Shown piece after piece: positions 1 to 6,842 of a stretch of 13,185 bases of DNA; the stretch's first letter is position 1; the number at the start of each line of letters is the position of its first letter. The DNA comes from JADHUC01 sp964617665 (GTDB taxonomy: Bacteria > Planctomycetota > Planctomycetia > Pirellulales > Pirellulaceae), in assembly GCA_964617665.1 (NCBI GenBank), contig CAZUAH010000386.1, forward strand, positions 1 through 13,185. The letters run 5' to 3'. The notes below the pieces were generated by a model. It searched no databases. It was not told the DNA's origin and worked only from the letters and a program-made list of their open reading frames with translations. A program made the translations under genes and the position numbers.

Positions 1-27
1 TGGAGTCCCTCAAAATGATCCCCAATC

Positions 28-216
28 GTGAAGAGAATCTGGGCCGCCGGATGGGACTTGGCTACCTACCCCAGTGTTAACTGCGTCGAATTGAGCGGAG
101 ACATGAAGAAAGCATACGTCAGTTTCTCGATGTTCAATCTTCTGGGGTGGACCGTGATGCAACGCGAGTCCGGTGAATGGGGCATCAAGGAATCTGACAT
201 CATGGGCATTGAGTGA
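28..216 (+). CDS. C-terminal fragment of an unidentified protein, 5' end doubtful
   Basis: The frame ending at the TGA at 214-216 encodes about 62 residues with protein-like composition (…DLATYPSVNCVELS…, then …AYVSFSMFNLLGW…, ending GIKESDIMGIE). It looks like the tail of a longer soluble protein rather than a complete small gene. The same frame is closed upstream by a TGA at 16-18. The first possible start in it is the GTG at 28, which has no convincing ribosome binding site. A second frame, read from position 3, is also open and coding-like until a TAA at 75-77. A single-base shift near 45-55 would join it to this tail. So this is either a gene cut by the window edge with a frameshift (real or sequencing error) or a short ORF from GTG 28. 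I do not recognise the family. It lies 36 bases upstream of the GDSL lipoprotein gene on the same strand. Confidence 0.4.
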   Translation: MKRIWAAGWDLATYPSVNCVELSGDMKKAYVSFSMFNLLGWTVMQRESGEWGIKESDIMGIE

Positions 217-252
217 TCGCACAACCACCACTGATTGTTGGATGCATTGGAT

Positions 253-861
253 ATGAGAAGAAGAACTTCCATCGCAATTCTCTGCCTGCTTGCCCTGTAT
301 GCCGGCTGCGGAGGCCACACCAGTGTCAGGAACCTGTCAGAGTCATCTGTCGTCGTCGCATTTGGTGACAGCCTGACATCCGGAACTGGCGCTGGCAAAA
401 CGGAGAACTACCCATCGGTGCTCTCGGAATCGATCGGATGTCGAGTTGTCAATGCAGGAGTTCCAGGGGAGGTGACTTCGTCGGGCCGTCGAAGGCTCCG
501 CACGGTCATGGAGACGGAGAAGGCGGATCTCGTCATAATCTGCCACGGTGGAAATGATATGCTACAGAAGCTGGACGAGAGCACTACTACACGGAATCTC
601 GATGCGATGATTTCGACCGCACGAGACGCCGGAGCAGACGTCATCCTGATCGGTGTGCCGAAGCCCGTGCTGCCGCTTGAGGTACCCCTATTCTACCAGG
701 AGCTTGCCGACAAGCACGGCATACCGCTCGATTCAGACTCTATCCCAGAGATCCTCTCCACGCCCTCCCTCAAAAGCGACGATATGCATCCGAATGCTGC
801 GGGATATAGGAATATGGCCCAAGCCATTGCACATCTAATCCGAGAAAGCCAAACGGACTAG
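253..861 (+). CDS. SGNH/GDSL-family hydrolase, probable lipoprotein
   Basis: A 202-residue protein with the blocks of the SGNH/GDSL esterase-lipase family, close in size to TesA-like arylesterases. Block I is FGDSLTSG with nucleophile Ser40. Block II is the NAGVPGE glycine. Block III is HGGND, giving the oxyanion-hole Asn. Block V is D-D-M-H, giving Asp176 and His179. The expected reaction is hydrolysis of an ester or thioester; the substrate cannot be told. The N-terminus MRRRTSIAILCLL…YAGC is a basic, hydrophobic signal ending in a lipobox-like YAGC, with Cys19 as the likely lipidated residue. The Tyr at -3 is atypical. Attachment to a membrane facing the periplasm is inferred. I chose ATG 253 over in-frame TTG codons at 235 and 238 because it begins the signal peptide cleanly; no strong Shine-Dalgarno decides it. 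The HEAT-repeat gene follows after 47 bases on the same strand, so the two may be co-transcribed. Confidence 0.85.
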   Translation: MRRRTSIAILCLLALYAGCGGHTSVRNLSESSVVVAFGDSLTSGTGAGKTENYPSVLSESIGCRVVNAGVPGEVTSSGRRRLRTVMETEKADLVIICHGGNDMLQKLDESTTTRNLDAMISTARDAGADVILIGVPKPVLPLEVPLFYQELADKHGIPLDSDSIPEILSTPSLKSDDMHPNAAGYRNMAQAIAHLIRESQTD

Positions 862-908
862 CAGCACTATCGGGCCGCTCCGTGGATTTGTAGTTGGAGC
901 CAAGACGC

Positions 909-2186
909 ATGCATGTGTTCGGTCTTCAAACAACGCGAGCGGTTTTCGTCGCACTTTGCTGTTTGGTCGCCGGACTCGATACCGCTGTCGCCGGTCAACC
1001 GCCAGCTAAACAACTCTCGCCAGAAGAGAAGAGAGAATACGACCGAATTCGAAAACGGTTCCGCAACCACGAAGGGCTGCTGTCGAGCGCTGGTTGGGCG
1101 CTTATTCACTGTGCAGACGAAGAGGAAGTCAAGAACTTGGAGAAGACGTTGCAGCCCCTCCGGGCATTTGACGGCAGCGACCAAATCCCGAAACTCGTCG
1201 AAGCCGGCGGTGTCAAGGCAGTCAAGCGCGAGGTGGCCAAACTTCTAAAGAACAAGGACCCAGTCGTTCGCGGTTTCGGAGCCATCTTGCTGGCTGTCAT
1301 CGGAGACGCGGGGTGCAAAAACGACATCGCCAGACTTCTGGAGGATAAACGCGGCTCACCTCCCGCGGAGGATAGGTTCCTCTACAACTATGACCGATGC
1401 GGAGCCGCAGTGGCATTGGGCCTTATGGGGGCAGAAGAATATGCTCCAAGGCTGGCTGTGCTACTCGAAAGCTCCGACGATGACGACCGGAAAGGAGCCG
1501 CCGCGGGGCTCGGATACATGGGCGCGAAGGAGTACGTCAACGACATCGCCAAACTGCTATCCGATGATAGTCATCACGTTCAGGTTGCGGCGATGAACGC
1601 GTTGGGCGAACTCGGTGCAGCGGAATACGCCAAGGAAATTGCCAAGCTGCTCAGGTCGGGCCCTGATGTCGGTGAGACAGCCTGTTACACGCTTGCTAGG
1701 CTCAATGCAAGGGAGCAGGTCAAGGAGTTGGGAACTCTTCTCAGCGACCGATTTCGGAAAGGAGATGCGGCAAAAGCGTTGGCCTTGCTCGGAGCCAAAG
1801 AATACACAGAAACCATCGCTCAACTGGTCGAAGACAGCGAGTCTCTTGTCCGTTGTGATGCGATGATCGCTCTTGGCATCCTCGGCGCAAAACAACATGT
1901 GAAGAAGGTGGCAGCACATCTTCAGGACGAGGATACCTTTGTCCGTGCGTTCGCGGCAACTGCCCTATTGTTGATGGGAGACCAAACGAACTCGAAGCAG
2001 GTAGTGGATGTTGTGCGAACCGAATGGGAGTCTCCGGAGCTCGCCTCCGATCGCTCGCATGGCCTTATCGTCCCGCAATACTTCTCAGGTCGCATCCGTT
2101 TGCATCCCGTGGTCGCAGAAAGGCAAAACCAACTGACCACGCAGGCCGTACGGGCTTGGAAGCGTTTGAGTCAGACGAAGGAATAG
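909..2186 (+). CDS. Exported HEAT-repeat protein
   Basis: A 425-residue protein. Residues 1 to about 29 are a signal peptide (hydrophobic core VFVALCCLVAGL, likely cleavage after AVA), so the protein should act outside the cytoplasm. The segment at about 30-75 is charged and helical. From about residue 100 the chain is a series of helical-pair repeats. The best six occupy residues 174-356 and are 29-31 residues long, each opening with a G-A-K-E-Y-like turn, then I-A-x-L-L, then an A-rich second helix ending A-L-G-x-L. This is the short HEAT/PBS-lyase-like type (EZ_HEAT class). Such solenoids normally bind proteins or act as scaffolds; no catalytic residues are visible and no partner can be named. 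ATG 909 is favoured over the upstream TTG 894 because GGAG at 896-899 sits 9 bases before it and the signal peptide then starts correctly. It probably forms a unit with the preceding lipoprotein gene. Confidence 0.85.
   Translation: MHVFGLQTTRAVFVALCCLVAGLDTAVAGQPPAKQLSPEEKREYDRIRKRFRNHEGLLSSAGWALIHCADEEEVKNLEKTLQPLRAFDGSDQIPKLVEAGGVKAVKREVAKLLKNKDPVVRGFGAILLAVIGDAGCKNDIARLLEDKRGSPPAEDRFLYNYDRCGAAVALGLMGAEEYAPRLAVLLESSDDDDRKGAAAGLGYMGAKEYVNDIAKLLSDDSHHVQVAAMNALGELGAAEYAKEIAKLLRSGPDVGETACYTLARLNAREQVKELGTLLSDRFRKGDAAKALALLGAKEYTETIAQLVEDSESLVRCDAMIALGILGAKQHVKKVAAHLQDEDTFVRAFAATALLLMGDQTNSKQVVDVVRTEWESPELASDRSHGLIVPQYFSGRIRLHPVVAERQNQLTTQAVRAWKRLSQTKE
1428..1976 (+). repeat. Six tandem HEAT-like protein repeats of 29-31 residues
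   Basis: Within the HEAT protein, units begin at GAEEY, GAKEY, GAAEY, NAREQ, GAKEY and GAKQH, with lengths 31, 31, 30, 29, 31 and 31 residues. The repetition is clear in the protein and diverged at the DNA level, so it is an old array rather than a recent tandem duplication. Less regular units precede it from about residue 100. Confidence 0.75.
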
Positions 2187-2206
2187 GCTCCAACCGCTCG
2201 CTGCAA

Positions 2207-2252
2207 CGCGACGCCCCGCTGCCCCCTGTTCCGCAGCCAGCAACGGGTCGCG
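2207..2252 (+). terminator. Possible hairpin between convergent genes
   Basis: CGCGAC (2207-2212) pairs with GTCGCG (2247-2252), and inside it GCTGC (2218-2222) pairs with GCAGC (2233-2237). It lies just after the HEAT gene stop and before the end of the convergent hydrolase gene. No U-tract follows, so a terminator role is only a guess. The rest of the 150-base gap shows nothing recognisable. Confidence 0.2.
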
Positions 2253-2336
2253 GCTGAGTGCAAAAAGTCCAGAGCATCCGTTGGCCTTGCTGAAACTGGC
2301 TTCTGGTGTGACATTTCCGTTCGTGGATTTGATTTT

Positions 2337-4130
2337 TCACAAACCGATTGCTATACGGTTCTTGCCTTTCTCGATTCGCACTTCGGGCAAGGTGATTAGG
2401 CCCAGCTTGTCGACGACGGCTTGGCCGGTTTGAATCTCACGGCCCGTGTCAACCGACTTGTTGGTCCAGTGAACCTTCGCACCCGCTTTCGGCTTGAATT
2501 GTTGGACGCGTCGCGGTGTGATGTTCACGGTGCAGCTGTCCTGTGGAGCCTTCTCGACCAATCCGACGGTCATTTGCCACGACTCCTTTGTGTCGACTAA
2601 ATCGTCAGTTTCCCAGAACAGATACAGGTTGCTCTGTCCTTCCGGATCGCCATCTTTGGGATCGCCGTTGCCGGGATCGTCGTCCAGGCTGCAATCGGTG
2701 AAGGCTGGCTGGCTTTGATCGGTGCGCAGGTCCATTGGCATGTAACGGTCCGATAGCGATACGGGCAAGCGGGCCCGCTGGCCGTGCCCGGATTGTCCCC
2801 AGACGAAAATATGCGGTCGGCGCGTCTCCTGAAGCGTCCGGTAGAATTCGGCCGCCTGCTCCCAGCCGATACCGCCGTCGTTCTTGCCATTGGAAAAGCA
2901 GATCAGGCCAATCTCCTTCTTCGGATACCGCTTCAGATACCATGTGTCGTCGAAGTAGTCCCAAACCGGTGTGCCATCCTCGAACCCGATATTCCATTCA
3001 GGCTGGCCGTAGACGTTGGCGTACGAGTTCTTGAAATTCGGCGTCTTTATCGGGATGTGGACGCCCACCCAGCCCGTTGCCCAGGCGATTCGGTCCGAAT
3101 GGCGAATGGCGAACATCGGAGCGCCTGATCCGCCCATCGAATTGCCGGCCACGTGCGTTCGTGTCAGGTCCACGTCCCACTGGGTCGCCACCCATTCCAA
3201 GAACGAAAGCGTTCGTCGCTGGGAATAGGGATGCACGACGCCTTGTTGCCACTGTTGTTGGTCAGGGCGACCGTCCCAATAGCGCTCGTGATAACCCGTC
3301 CACCAGTCGTACGGAACCTGGTTCGAGGCGATCAGAATGTGGCCCCGCTCGGCCTGATACCACCAACCGTAACCGCCGTTCAGCGATCCACCCCAGCAAT
3401 GCAGATGGATGCCGACTGGTGCCGGCTTGGCCAGATTTGGCGGGATGCCCACCAAGTAGTCGATCGGTTTGCCTTGGACCGAGCAGTTAGGCGGCGACTC
3501 CCAACGAACGTAGTAATGCAGTGTGGGATTGGCAACATACGAAAACCGTTCGGGCGTGACGGTGCGTTGCAAGACCGGCACCCCCTGCCCAACCGTTTCC
3601 TCGATCGGTGCGGCCAGCGAGTTTCCGGGACCGATGTCGGTGTTTTCCTTGCCGTCGATTATCGTTGTCACGGCATAATATGCCTTGCCGGCTTGCGGCG
3701 GATTGTAGACGCATATGCCCGTACCCGGCGCAACCGGATCCTTGCCGTCCTGGACGACGTATCGCAACGCCATGTGTTCGGGGCGGATAGAACCGAAGTA
3801 GTCGATGTTCCAACATGTCAACGGCGGCAATTCGGCGATCGGCGTCAGTCCTTCGACCGATTTGATCGGTTTGTCGCTGCGGTAAACGCGATATCGGAGC
3901 TTGCGGTCTTTGTCCAGTGTTCGACGTAGGTTTCGGAGTTCTTGGGCAGGAATCGAATCCTCTGTCACGGGCGGATCCACTTCGACATACGTCAGCAGCG
4001 TTTGCCCGGCCTTGTGACGAGCCTGCAATTGTCCGGCTTGTTTGTCTGCGGCGCCAGCCACTGCGGTCAGCAATGCGGCGGCCAGAAGCAAGAACCACAA
4101 CAGAGTTCGTTCGAGCAGCGAGCGAGTCAT
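2337..4130 (-). CDS. Secreted alpha/beta hydrolase (esterase/PHB-depolymerase-like)
   Basis: A 597-residue exported protein. Residues 1 to about 27 form a signal peptide (MTRSLLERTLLWFLLL…, cleavage near AVAGAA). The N-terminal part (about 30-240) has no recognised fold, but it carries repeated segments of extracellular beta-sandwich character. The hydrolase core (about 240-470) contains an oxyanion-type HLHCWGGS segment, the nucleophile elbow G-N-S-M-G-G with Ser331, a likely acid Asp418 in GKNDGG, and His449 in GQSGHGQ. Order and spacing fit an alpha/beta hydrolase of the esterase/poly(3-hydroxybutyrate)-depolymerase-like group. The C-terminal 120 residues include an Asp/Gly-rich linker (DDDPGNGDPKDGDPEG) and a beta-rich end domain. 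The substrate is unknown; an extracellular polymer or peptide ester is plausible. The ATG at 4130 is chosen because AAGGAG (plus-strand 4137-4142) lies 6 bases upstream and the signal peptide starts there. The frame is open to 4205 without a better start. It is divergent from the AcuI-like gene. Confidence 0.85.
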   Translation of the reverse strand: MTRSLLERTLLWFLLLAAALLTAVAGAADKQAGQLQARHKAGQTLLTYVEVDPPVTEDSIPAQELRNLRRTLDKDRKLRYRVYRSDKPIKSVEGLTPIAELPPLTCWNIDYFGSIRPEHMALRYVVQDGKDPVAPGTGICVYNPPQAGKAYYAVTTIIDGKENTDIGPGNSLAAPIEETVGQGVPVLQRTVTPERFSYVANPTLHYYVRWESPPNCSVQGKPIDYLVGIPPNLAKPAPVGIHLHCWGGSLNGGYGWWYQAERGHILIASNQVPYDWWTGYHERYWDGRPDQQQWQQGVVHPYSQRRTLSFLEWVATQWDVDLTRTHVAGNSMGGSGAPMFAIRHSDRIAWATGWVGVHIPIKTPNFKNSYANVYGQPEWNIGFEDGTPVWDYFDDTWYLKRYPKKEIGLICFSNGKNDGGIGWEQAAEFYRTLQETRRPHIFVWGQSGHGQRARLPVSLSDRYMPMDLRTDQSQPAFTDCSLDDDPGNGDPKDGDPEGQSNLYLFWETDDLVDTKESWQMTVGLVEKAPQDSCTVNITPRRVQQFKPKAGAKVHWTNKSVDTGREIQTGQAVVDKLGLITLPEVRIEKGKNRIAIGL

Positions 4131-4136
4131 CGTCAA

Positions 4137-4142
4137 CTCCTT
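4137..4142 (-). promoter_or_regulatory. Ribosome binding site deciding the hydrolase start
   Basis: Read on the minus strand this is AAGGAG, 6 bases before ATG 4130. It rules out the longer open frame beginning near 4205. Confidence 0.75.
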
Positions 4143-4188
4143 CACGGTAGGCAATTCGATCGAAGTGTTGAGGAAAACGCTAGGCACG

Positions 4189-4218
4189 ATTATAGGGAGT
4201 TTCACACGTCCACGTCAT
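4189..4218 (-). promoter_or_regulatory. Candidate promoter for the secreted hydrolase
   Basis: On the minus strand, ATGACG (4218-4213, four of six bases matching TTGACA) is followed after 18 bases by a perfect TATAAT (4194-4189). Transcription would start near 4182 and give a leader of roughly 50 bases. Its -35 lies inside the opposing candidate promoter. Confidence 0.45.
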
Positions 4219-4231
4219 ACCGTGGTATACT
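4201..4231 (+). promoter_or_regulatory. Candidate promoter for the AcuI-like reductase
   Basis: TTCACA (4201-4206, five of six) and TATACT (4226-4231, five of six) are separated by a long 19-base spacer. The -10 half overlaps a 12-base palindrome at 4217-4228. Confidence 0.35.
4217..4228. promoter_or_regulatory. Palindrome, possible operator between divergent promoters
   Basis: ATACC-GT-GGTAT is a perfect inverted repeat. It covers the start of the plus -10 and touches the minus -35, so a dimeric regulator bound here could affect both genes. The regulator and the regulation are inference. A second overlapping pair, CCACG (4210-4214) and CGTGG (4221-4225), is also present. Confidence 0.3.
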
Positions 4232-4293
4232 CGACGGCAAATATCTCGAACTCTGTGGCGATACCAGTGGCGAGAGGGCGTGAGAACACAACC

Positions 4294-4299
4294 AAGGAG
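4294..4299 (+). promoter_or_regulatory. Ribosome binding site deciding a GTG start
   Basis: AAGGAG lies 10 bases before GTG 4310 but 25 bases before the next in-frame ATG at 4325. The GTG start is therefore preferred. Confidence 0.65.
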
Positions 4300-4309
4300 A
4301 TAGACAATC

Positions 4310-5308
4310 GTGATTCCCGAAACGATGAAGTGTTATCTGGTCAGAAAGGCAGGCAAGGACCAGATCGAAGCCGGCGTGGAAAGTCGACCCACGCACGAGT
4401 TGCCCGCGGGCGATGTGCTGATCCGGGTTGCGTATTCGTCGATGAACTACAAGGATGCCTTGGCCGCCACCGGTCATCCAGGTGTTGCCCGATCGTTTCC
4501 TCACGTTCCGGGAATCGACGTGGTCGGCGAGGTGGTGGAAAGCTCGTCCGCAGACGTGCGGCCCGGCGATCAGGTCTTGGTGACGAGCTACGAACTGGGC
4601 GTCGAGCGATGGGGTGGTTGGGCCGAATACGTTCGCGTTCAAGCCGAGTGGATCACACCACTTCCCGCAGAGTTGTCGGCACACGAAAGCATGATCCTGG
4701 GCACAGCCGGACTGACCGCGGGCCTGTGTATCCGGGCACTTCAGCACCACGAAGTCACGCCCGAGTCGGGCGAGATCGTGGTGACCGGGGCAACCGGCGG
4801 AGTTGGGATTATGGCTGTTAAGCTGCTCTCGAAACTCGGCTACAAGGTGGCGGCCGTTTCCGGCAAATCGGACAAACACGAGTGGCTTCGCCAGCATGGT
4901 GCCACGCGCGTCGTGGGACGCGACGAAGTGTTGGACGACAGCAAGAAGCCGCTGTTGTCCGCACGCTGGGCCGGTGCCGTCGATACGGTGGGCGGGGAAA
5001 TGCTGGCGTGTCTACTGCGTGCTATGCGATACAAAGGTTGCGTGGCCTGTTGCGGGCTGGTTGGTGGAGCCGAGCTTCCCACAACCGTCTATCCCTTCAT
5101 CCTCCGCGGCGTAACGCTGGCGGGTATCGACTCGGCCTGGTGTCCGCTACCGCGCCGCAAAGAGATCTGGAACCTGCTGGCCGGTGAGTGGAAAGTCGAA
5201 GATCTCAATTCGATCGCAACGACCATACCACTCGATCAACTCGCCGACAGCATCTCCCAGATGCTCACCGGACAACTGTCCGGTCGAACGGTGGTTGCGT
5301 TCGTCTGA
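4310..5308 (+). CDS. acuI: AcuI/YhdH-type acryloyl-CoA reductase (NADPH), MDR family
   Basis: A 332-residue zinc-independent medium-chain dehydrogenase/reductase, close to the roughly 325-330 residues usual for AcuI/YhdH. The GroES-like half carries SSMNYKDALAATG, then PHVPGIDVVGEV and GDQVLVTSYELG, all typical of this subfamily. The Rossmann half has G-A-T-G-G-V-G at residues 160-166, followed by the VSGK segment expected to contact the NADPH phosphate. The structural-zinc cysteines of alcohol dehydrogenases are absent. Known members reduce acryloyl-CoA to propionyl-CoA in the cytoplasm, which detoxifies acrylate made from DMSP or 3-hydroxypropionate. That chemistry is inferred here from the family; no other gene of those routes is in the window. 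The GTG start follows from the ribosome binding site at 4294-4299. The gene is divergent from the secreted hydrolase and appears to stand alone. A generic quinone-oxidoreductase-like role is the alternative. Confidence 0.88.
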   Translation: MIPETMKCYLVRKAGKDQIEAGVESRPTHELPAGDVLIRVAYSSMNYKDALAATGHPGVARSFPHVPGIDVVGEVVESSSADVRPGDQVLVTSYELGVERWGGWAEYVRVQAEWITPLPAELSAHESMILGTAGLTAGLCIRALQHHEVTPESGEIVVTGATGGVGIMAVKLLSKLGYKVAAVSGKSDKHEWLRQHGATRVVGRDEVLDDSKKPLLSARWAGAVDTVGGEMLACLLRAMRYKGCVACCGLVGGAELPTTVYPFILRGVTLAGIDSAWCPLPRRKEIWNLLAGEWKVEDLNSIATTIPLDQLADSISQMLTGQLSGRTVVAFV

Positions 5309-5437
5309 AATCGTATACTCGCAATTCAATAATGGGTAGAATCAGGGAAGGCAGAACTCCTGCTCAACCAATTCGGCAAGGATCTCACAGCCTGGATGGA
5401 GCCTTACGCTCACGATTAGCCAGTGAAGACAGTACCG

Positions 5438-6355
5438 ATGACCGAGATTCGTCCAGAAGGATCGCCCGGCCCCAGTCCGCCCATTCGGTTTCAGTTCGGT
5501 CTGAAGACATTGCTGGGCGTGGTCCTGTTGACATGTATTGTTGCTGGGCTCTGCTCGCAGTTCGGCCTTGCCGGTATGGCGTACTCCTGGTTCGTGCTGC
5601 TGGGGGCGGCTTTTGTTCTCGCAACGTGGAGGCGGGACTGGTGGATACTGCCGGCTCTATTTGTGATGTTCCTCCTCTCATGTTTGCTGCTGGCGCCGTT
5701 TCTTGCCGGCCCGCTGCGAAATAGTGGACATTGTCCGTGCAACGATAACCTGAAGAATATCTCCCTGGCGCTACAGAATTACCACGACAAACATGGCCGA
5801 TTGCCGCCGCCCTACATCGCCGGGGAAGACGGCGAGCAGATGCACAGTTGGCGAGTCCTGATACTGCCCTTTATGGACGCCTACGAACGCGATCTGTACA
5901 AGCAGTATCGCTTCGATGAACCGTGGTACGGCCCCAGCAACCGAAAACTGATCGAGAAGATGCCTTCGGTCTATCGCTGTCCGAGTAGGGAGAGAAAGCC
6001 GGGCGATTTCATAACCGACTACGTAGCGGTGACGGGACCGAACACCGTGTGGCCCGTCGATCAGACAGTGACGCTAAACGATATCCCCGACGGCACAAGC
6101 AACACGTTAATCGTAGTCGAATCGCCCAATTGCGGAATCTGCTGGCTGGAGCCGCTGGATCTAGATGTGGACAGCATTCCCATGACCATCAATCCAAAAT
6201 CCAAACGAGGAATCTCCAGCCCTCATCGCGGCGGCGCGCTCGGCGCGTGCGTGGATGGTTCAGTCCAATTTCTGCCCGACTCGCTGCCCTCGAACACGGT
6301 GAGGGCATTGTTGATTCGCGACGACGGACAAGAGGTCGACTTGTCAGACTACTAA
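5438..6355 (+). CDS. DUF1559-type protein with three N-terminal membrane helices
   Basis: A 305-residue protein. A Pro-rich start is followed by FQFGLKTLL (about residues 18-26), a short motif I recall before membrane helices in many planctomycete proteins. Three hydrophobic helices follow at about 25-43, 46-64 and 70-91. The exported domain begins with NLKNISLALQNYHD (104-117) and contains LPFMDAYE-like and YRCPS segments. It ends with the family signature H-X9-DG (His263, Asp273-Gly274). This matches the DUF1559 (SBP_bac_10) family, which is greatly expanded in planctomycetes; its function is not established. Usual members instead start with a pilin-like FTLVELLVVIAII segment, so the membrane region is unusual. 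The start is uncertain: ATG 5438 is used, with a weak TGAAG 9 bases upstream, and in-frame GTG 5423 is possible. It ends 25 bases from the convergent gene at 6381. Confidence 0.85.
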   Translation: MTEIRPEGSPGPSPPIRFQFGLKTLLGVVLLTCIVAGLCSQFGLAGMAYSWFVLLGAAFVLATWRRDWWILPALFVMFLLSCLLLAPFLAGPLRNSGHCPCNDNLKNISLALQNYHDKHGRLPPPYIAGEDGEQMHSWRVLILPFMDAYERDLYKQYRFDEPWYGPSNRKLIEKMPSVYRCPSRERKPGDFITDYVAVTGPNTVWPVDQTVTLNDIPDGTSNTLIVVESPNCGICWLEPLDLDVDSIPMTINPKSKRGISSPHRGGALGACVDGSVQFLPDSLPSNTVRALLIRDDGQEVDLSDY

Positions 6356-6372
6356 CGCAAGTACGATCGCTC

Positions 6373-6396
6373 CGGGGACGTCAGTTTCCGACCCCG
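6373..6396. terminator. Possible bidirectional hairpin between convergent genes
   Basis: CGGGG (6373-6377) pairs with CCCCG (6392-6396); after an A-A mismatch two more C-G pairs continue the stem, leaving an 8-base loop. It lies just after the DUF1559 stop and over the stop of the opposing gene. There is no T-tract on either side, so a termination role is uncertain. Confidence 0.25.
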
Positions 6397-6842
6397 CCGT
6401 CTGCTCGTTGTTCCCGAGAGCCGTCATGCCGCTGCCGTGAACGCTGTGCAATCTGAAAGCCAATCAACGTGGCCAGCATCACGACGATGATGCCGGGCAT
6501 GGTCTTCAGCATTCCACGGAAATCCGCGGACCAATTCAAATCGACAAGGTCGTCGTTGTGTTCAAGTTGTCGCGACCACGCCGTCTTGCGTATTCTTGAT
6601 CCCGTGGTGACAGACTCGAAAACGGCTTCGTCCACCTGCAATACTCTCTGGGGATCCAAGTACAGCAAGTGGACGTCGTCGACGCCTCGATGCTTTTCCA
6701 TCAGCCGTCGCTTCGACTGGACTTCGGCGTCGAGCTGCAACGGGATCGTCGACCTTGCAGCCGCAAACCGGATATTGGCGGCTGCAAGCAGGCAGGCCAT
6801 CATGAGCAGAGCAACGATCGTCAATAACCTAGGCCACCGCAA
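6381..6842 (-). CDS. Small membrane protein with two helices flanking an exported domain
   Basis: A 153-residue protein of no family I recognise. A short basic start is followed by a hydrophobic helix at about residues 6-24. A mainly charged segment of about 85 residues, with LLYLDPQRVLQVDEAVFESV at its centre, follows. A second helix lies at about 115-131, and an Arg/Gln-rich tail ends the chain. By the positive-inside rule the middle part faces the periplasm. The start is TTG 6842: GGAG (plus-strand 6849-6852) lies 6 bases upstream, and the first helix is whole only from there. The first ATG, at 6803, would cut it. The start overlaps the end of the upstream membrane gene by 14 bases, so the two are almost certainly translated from one message, and their products may work together. 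It could also be a single-pass protein with a cleaved signal. Confidence 0.65.
   Translation of the reverse strand: MRWPRLLTIVALLMMACLLAAANIRFAAARSTIPLQLDAEVQSKRRLMEKHRGVDDVHLLYLDPQRVLQVDEAVFESVTTGSRIRKTAWSRQLEHNDDLVDLNWSADFRGMLKTMPGIIVVMLATLIGFQIAQRSRQRHDGSREQRADGGVGN

Noticed and set aside
3153..3929. A 258-codon plus-strand frame opposite the secreted hydrolase
   Set aside because: It is a shadow of the hydrolase coding strand; the hydrolase has a signal peptide, triad and ribosome binding site, and this frame has none.
3487..4098. A 203-codon minus-strand frame within the hydrolase gene
   Set aside because: It is a shifted frame of the hydrolase with Arg-rich, low-quality translation and no start context.
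4042..4821. A long plus-strand frame (259 codons) across the hydrolase start, the intergenic region and the reductase
   Set aside because: It overlaps two well-supported genes in other frames, crosses their promoters and encodes an Arg/Ser-rich chain with no domain.
4202..4897. A 231-codon minus-strand frame opposite the reductase
   Set aside because: It mirrors the conserved reductase coding sequence and would run through the divergent promoter region.
5313..5321. GTATACTCG, identical to the string at 4225-4233, as a promoter -10 for the DUF1559 gene
   Set aside because: The only -35-like hexamer (TTGCGT, 5295-5300) is 13 bases away, too close for a normal promoter.
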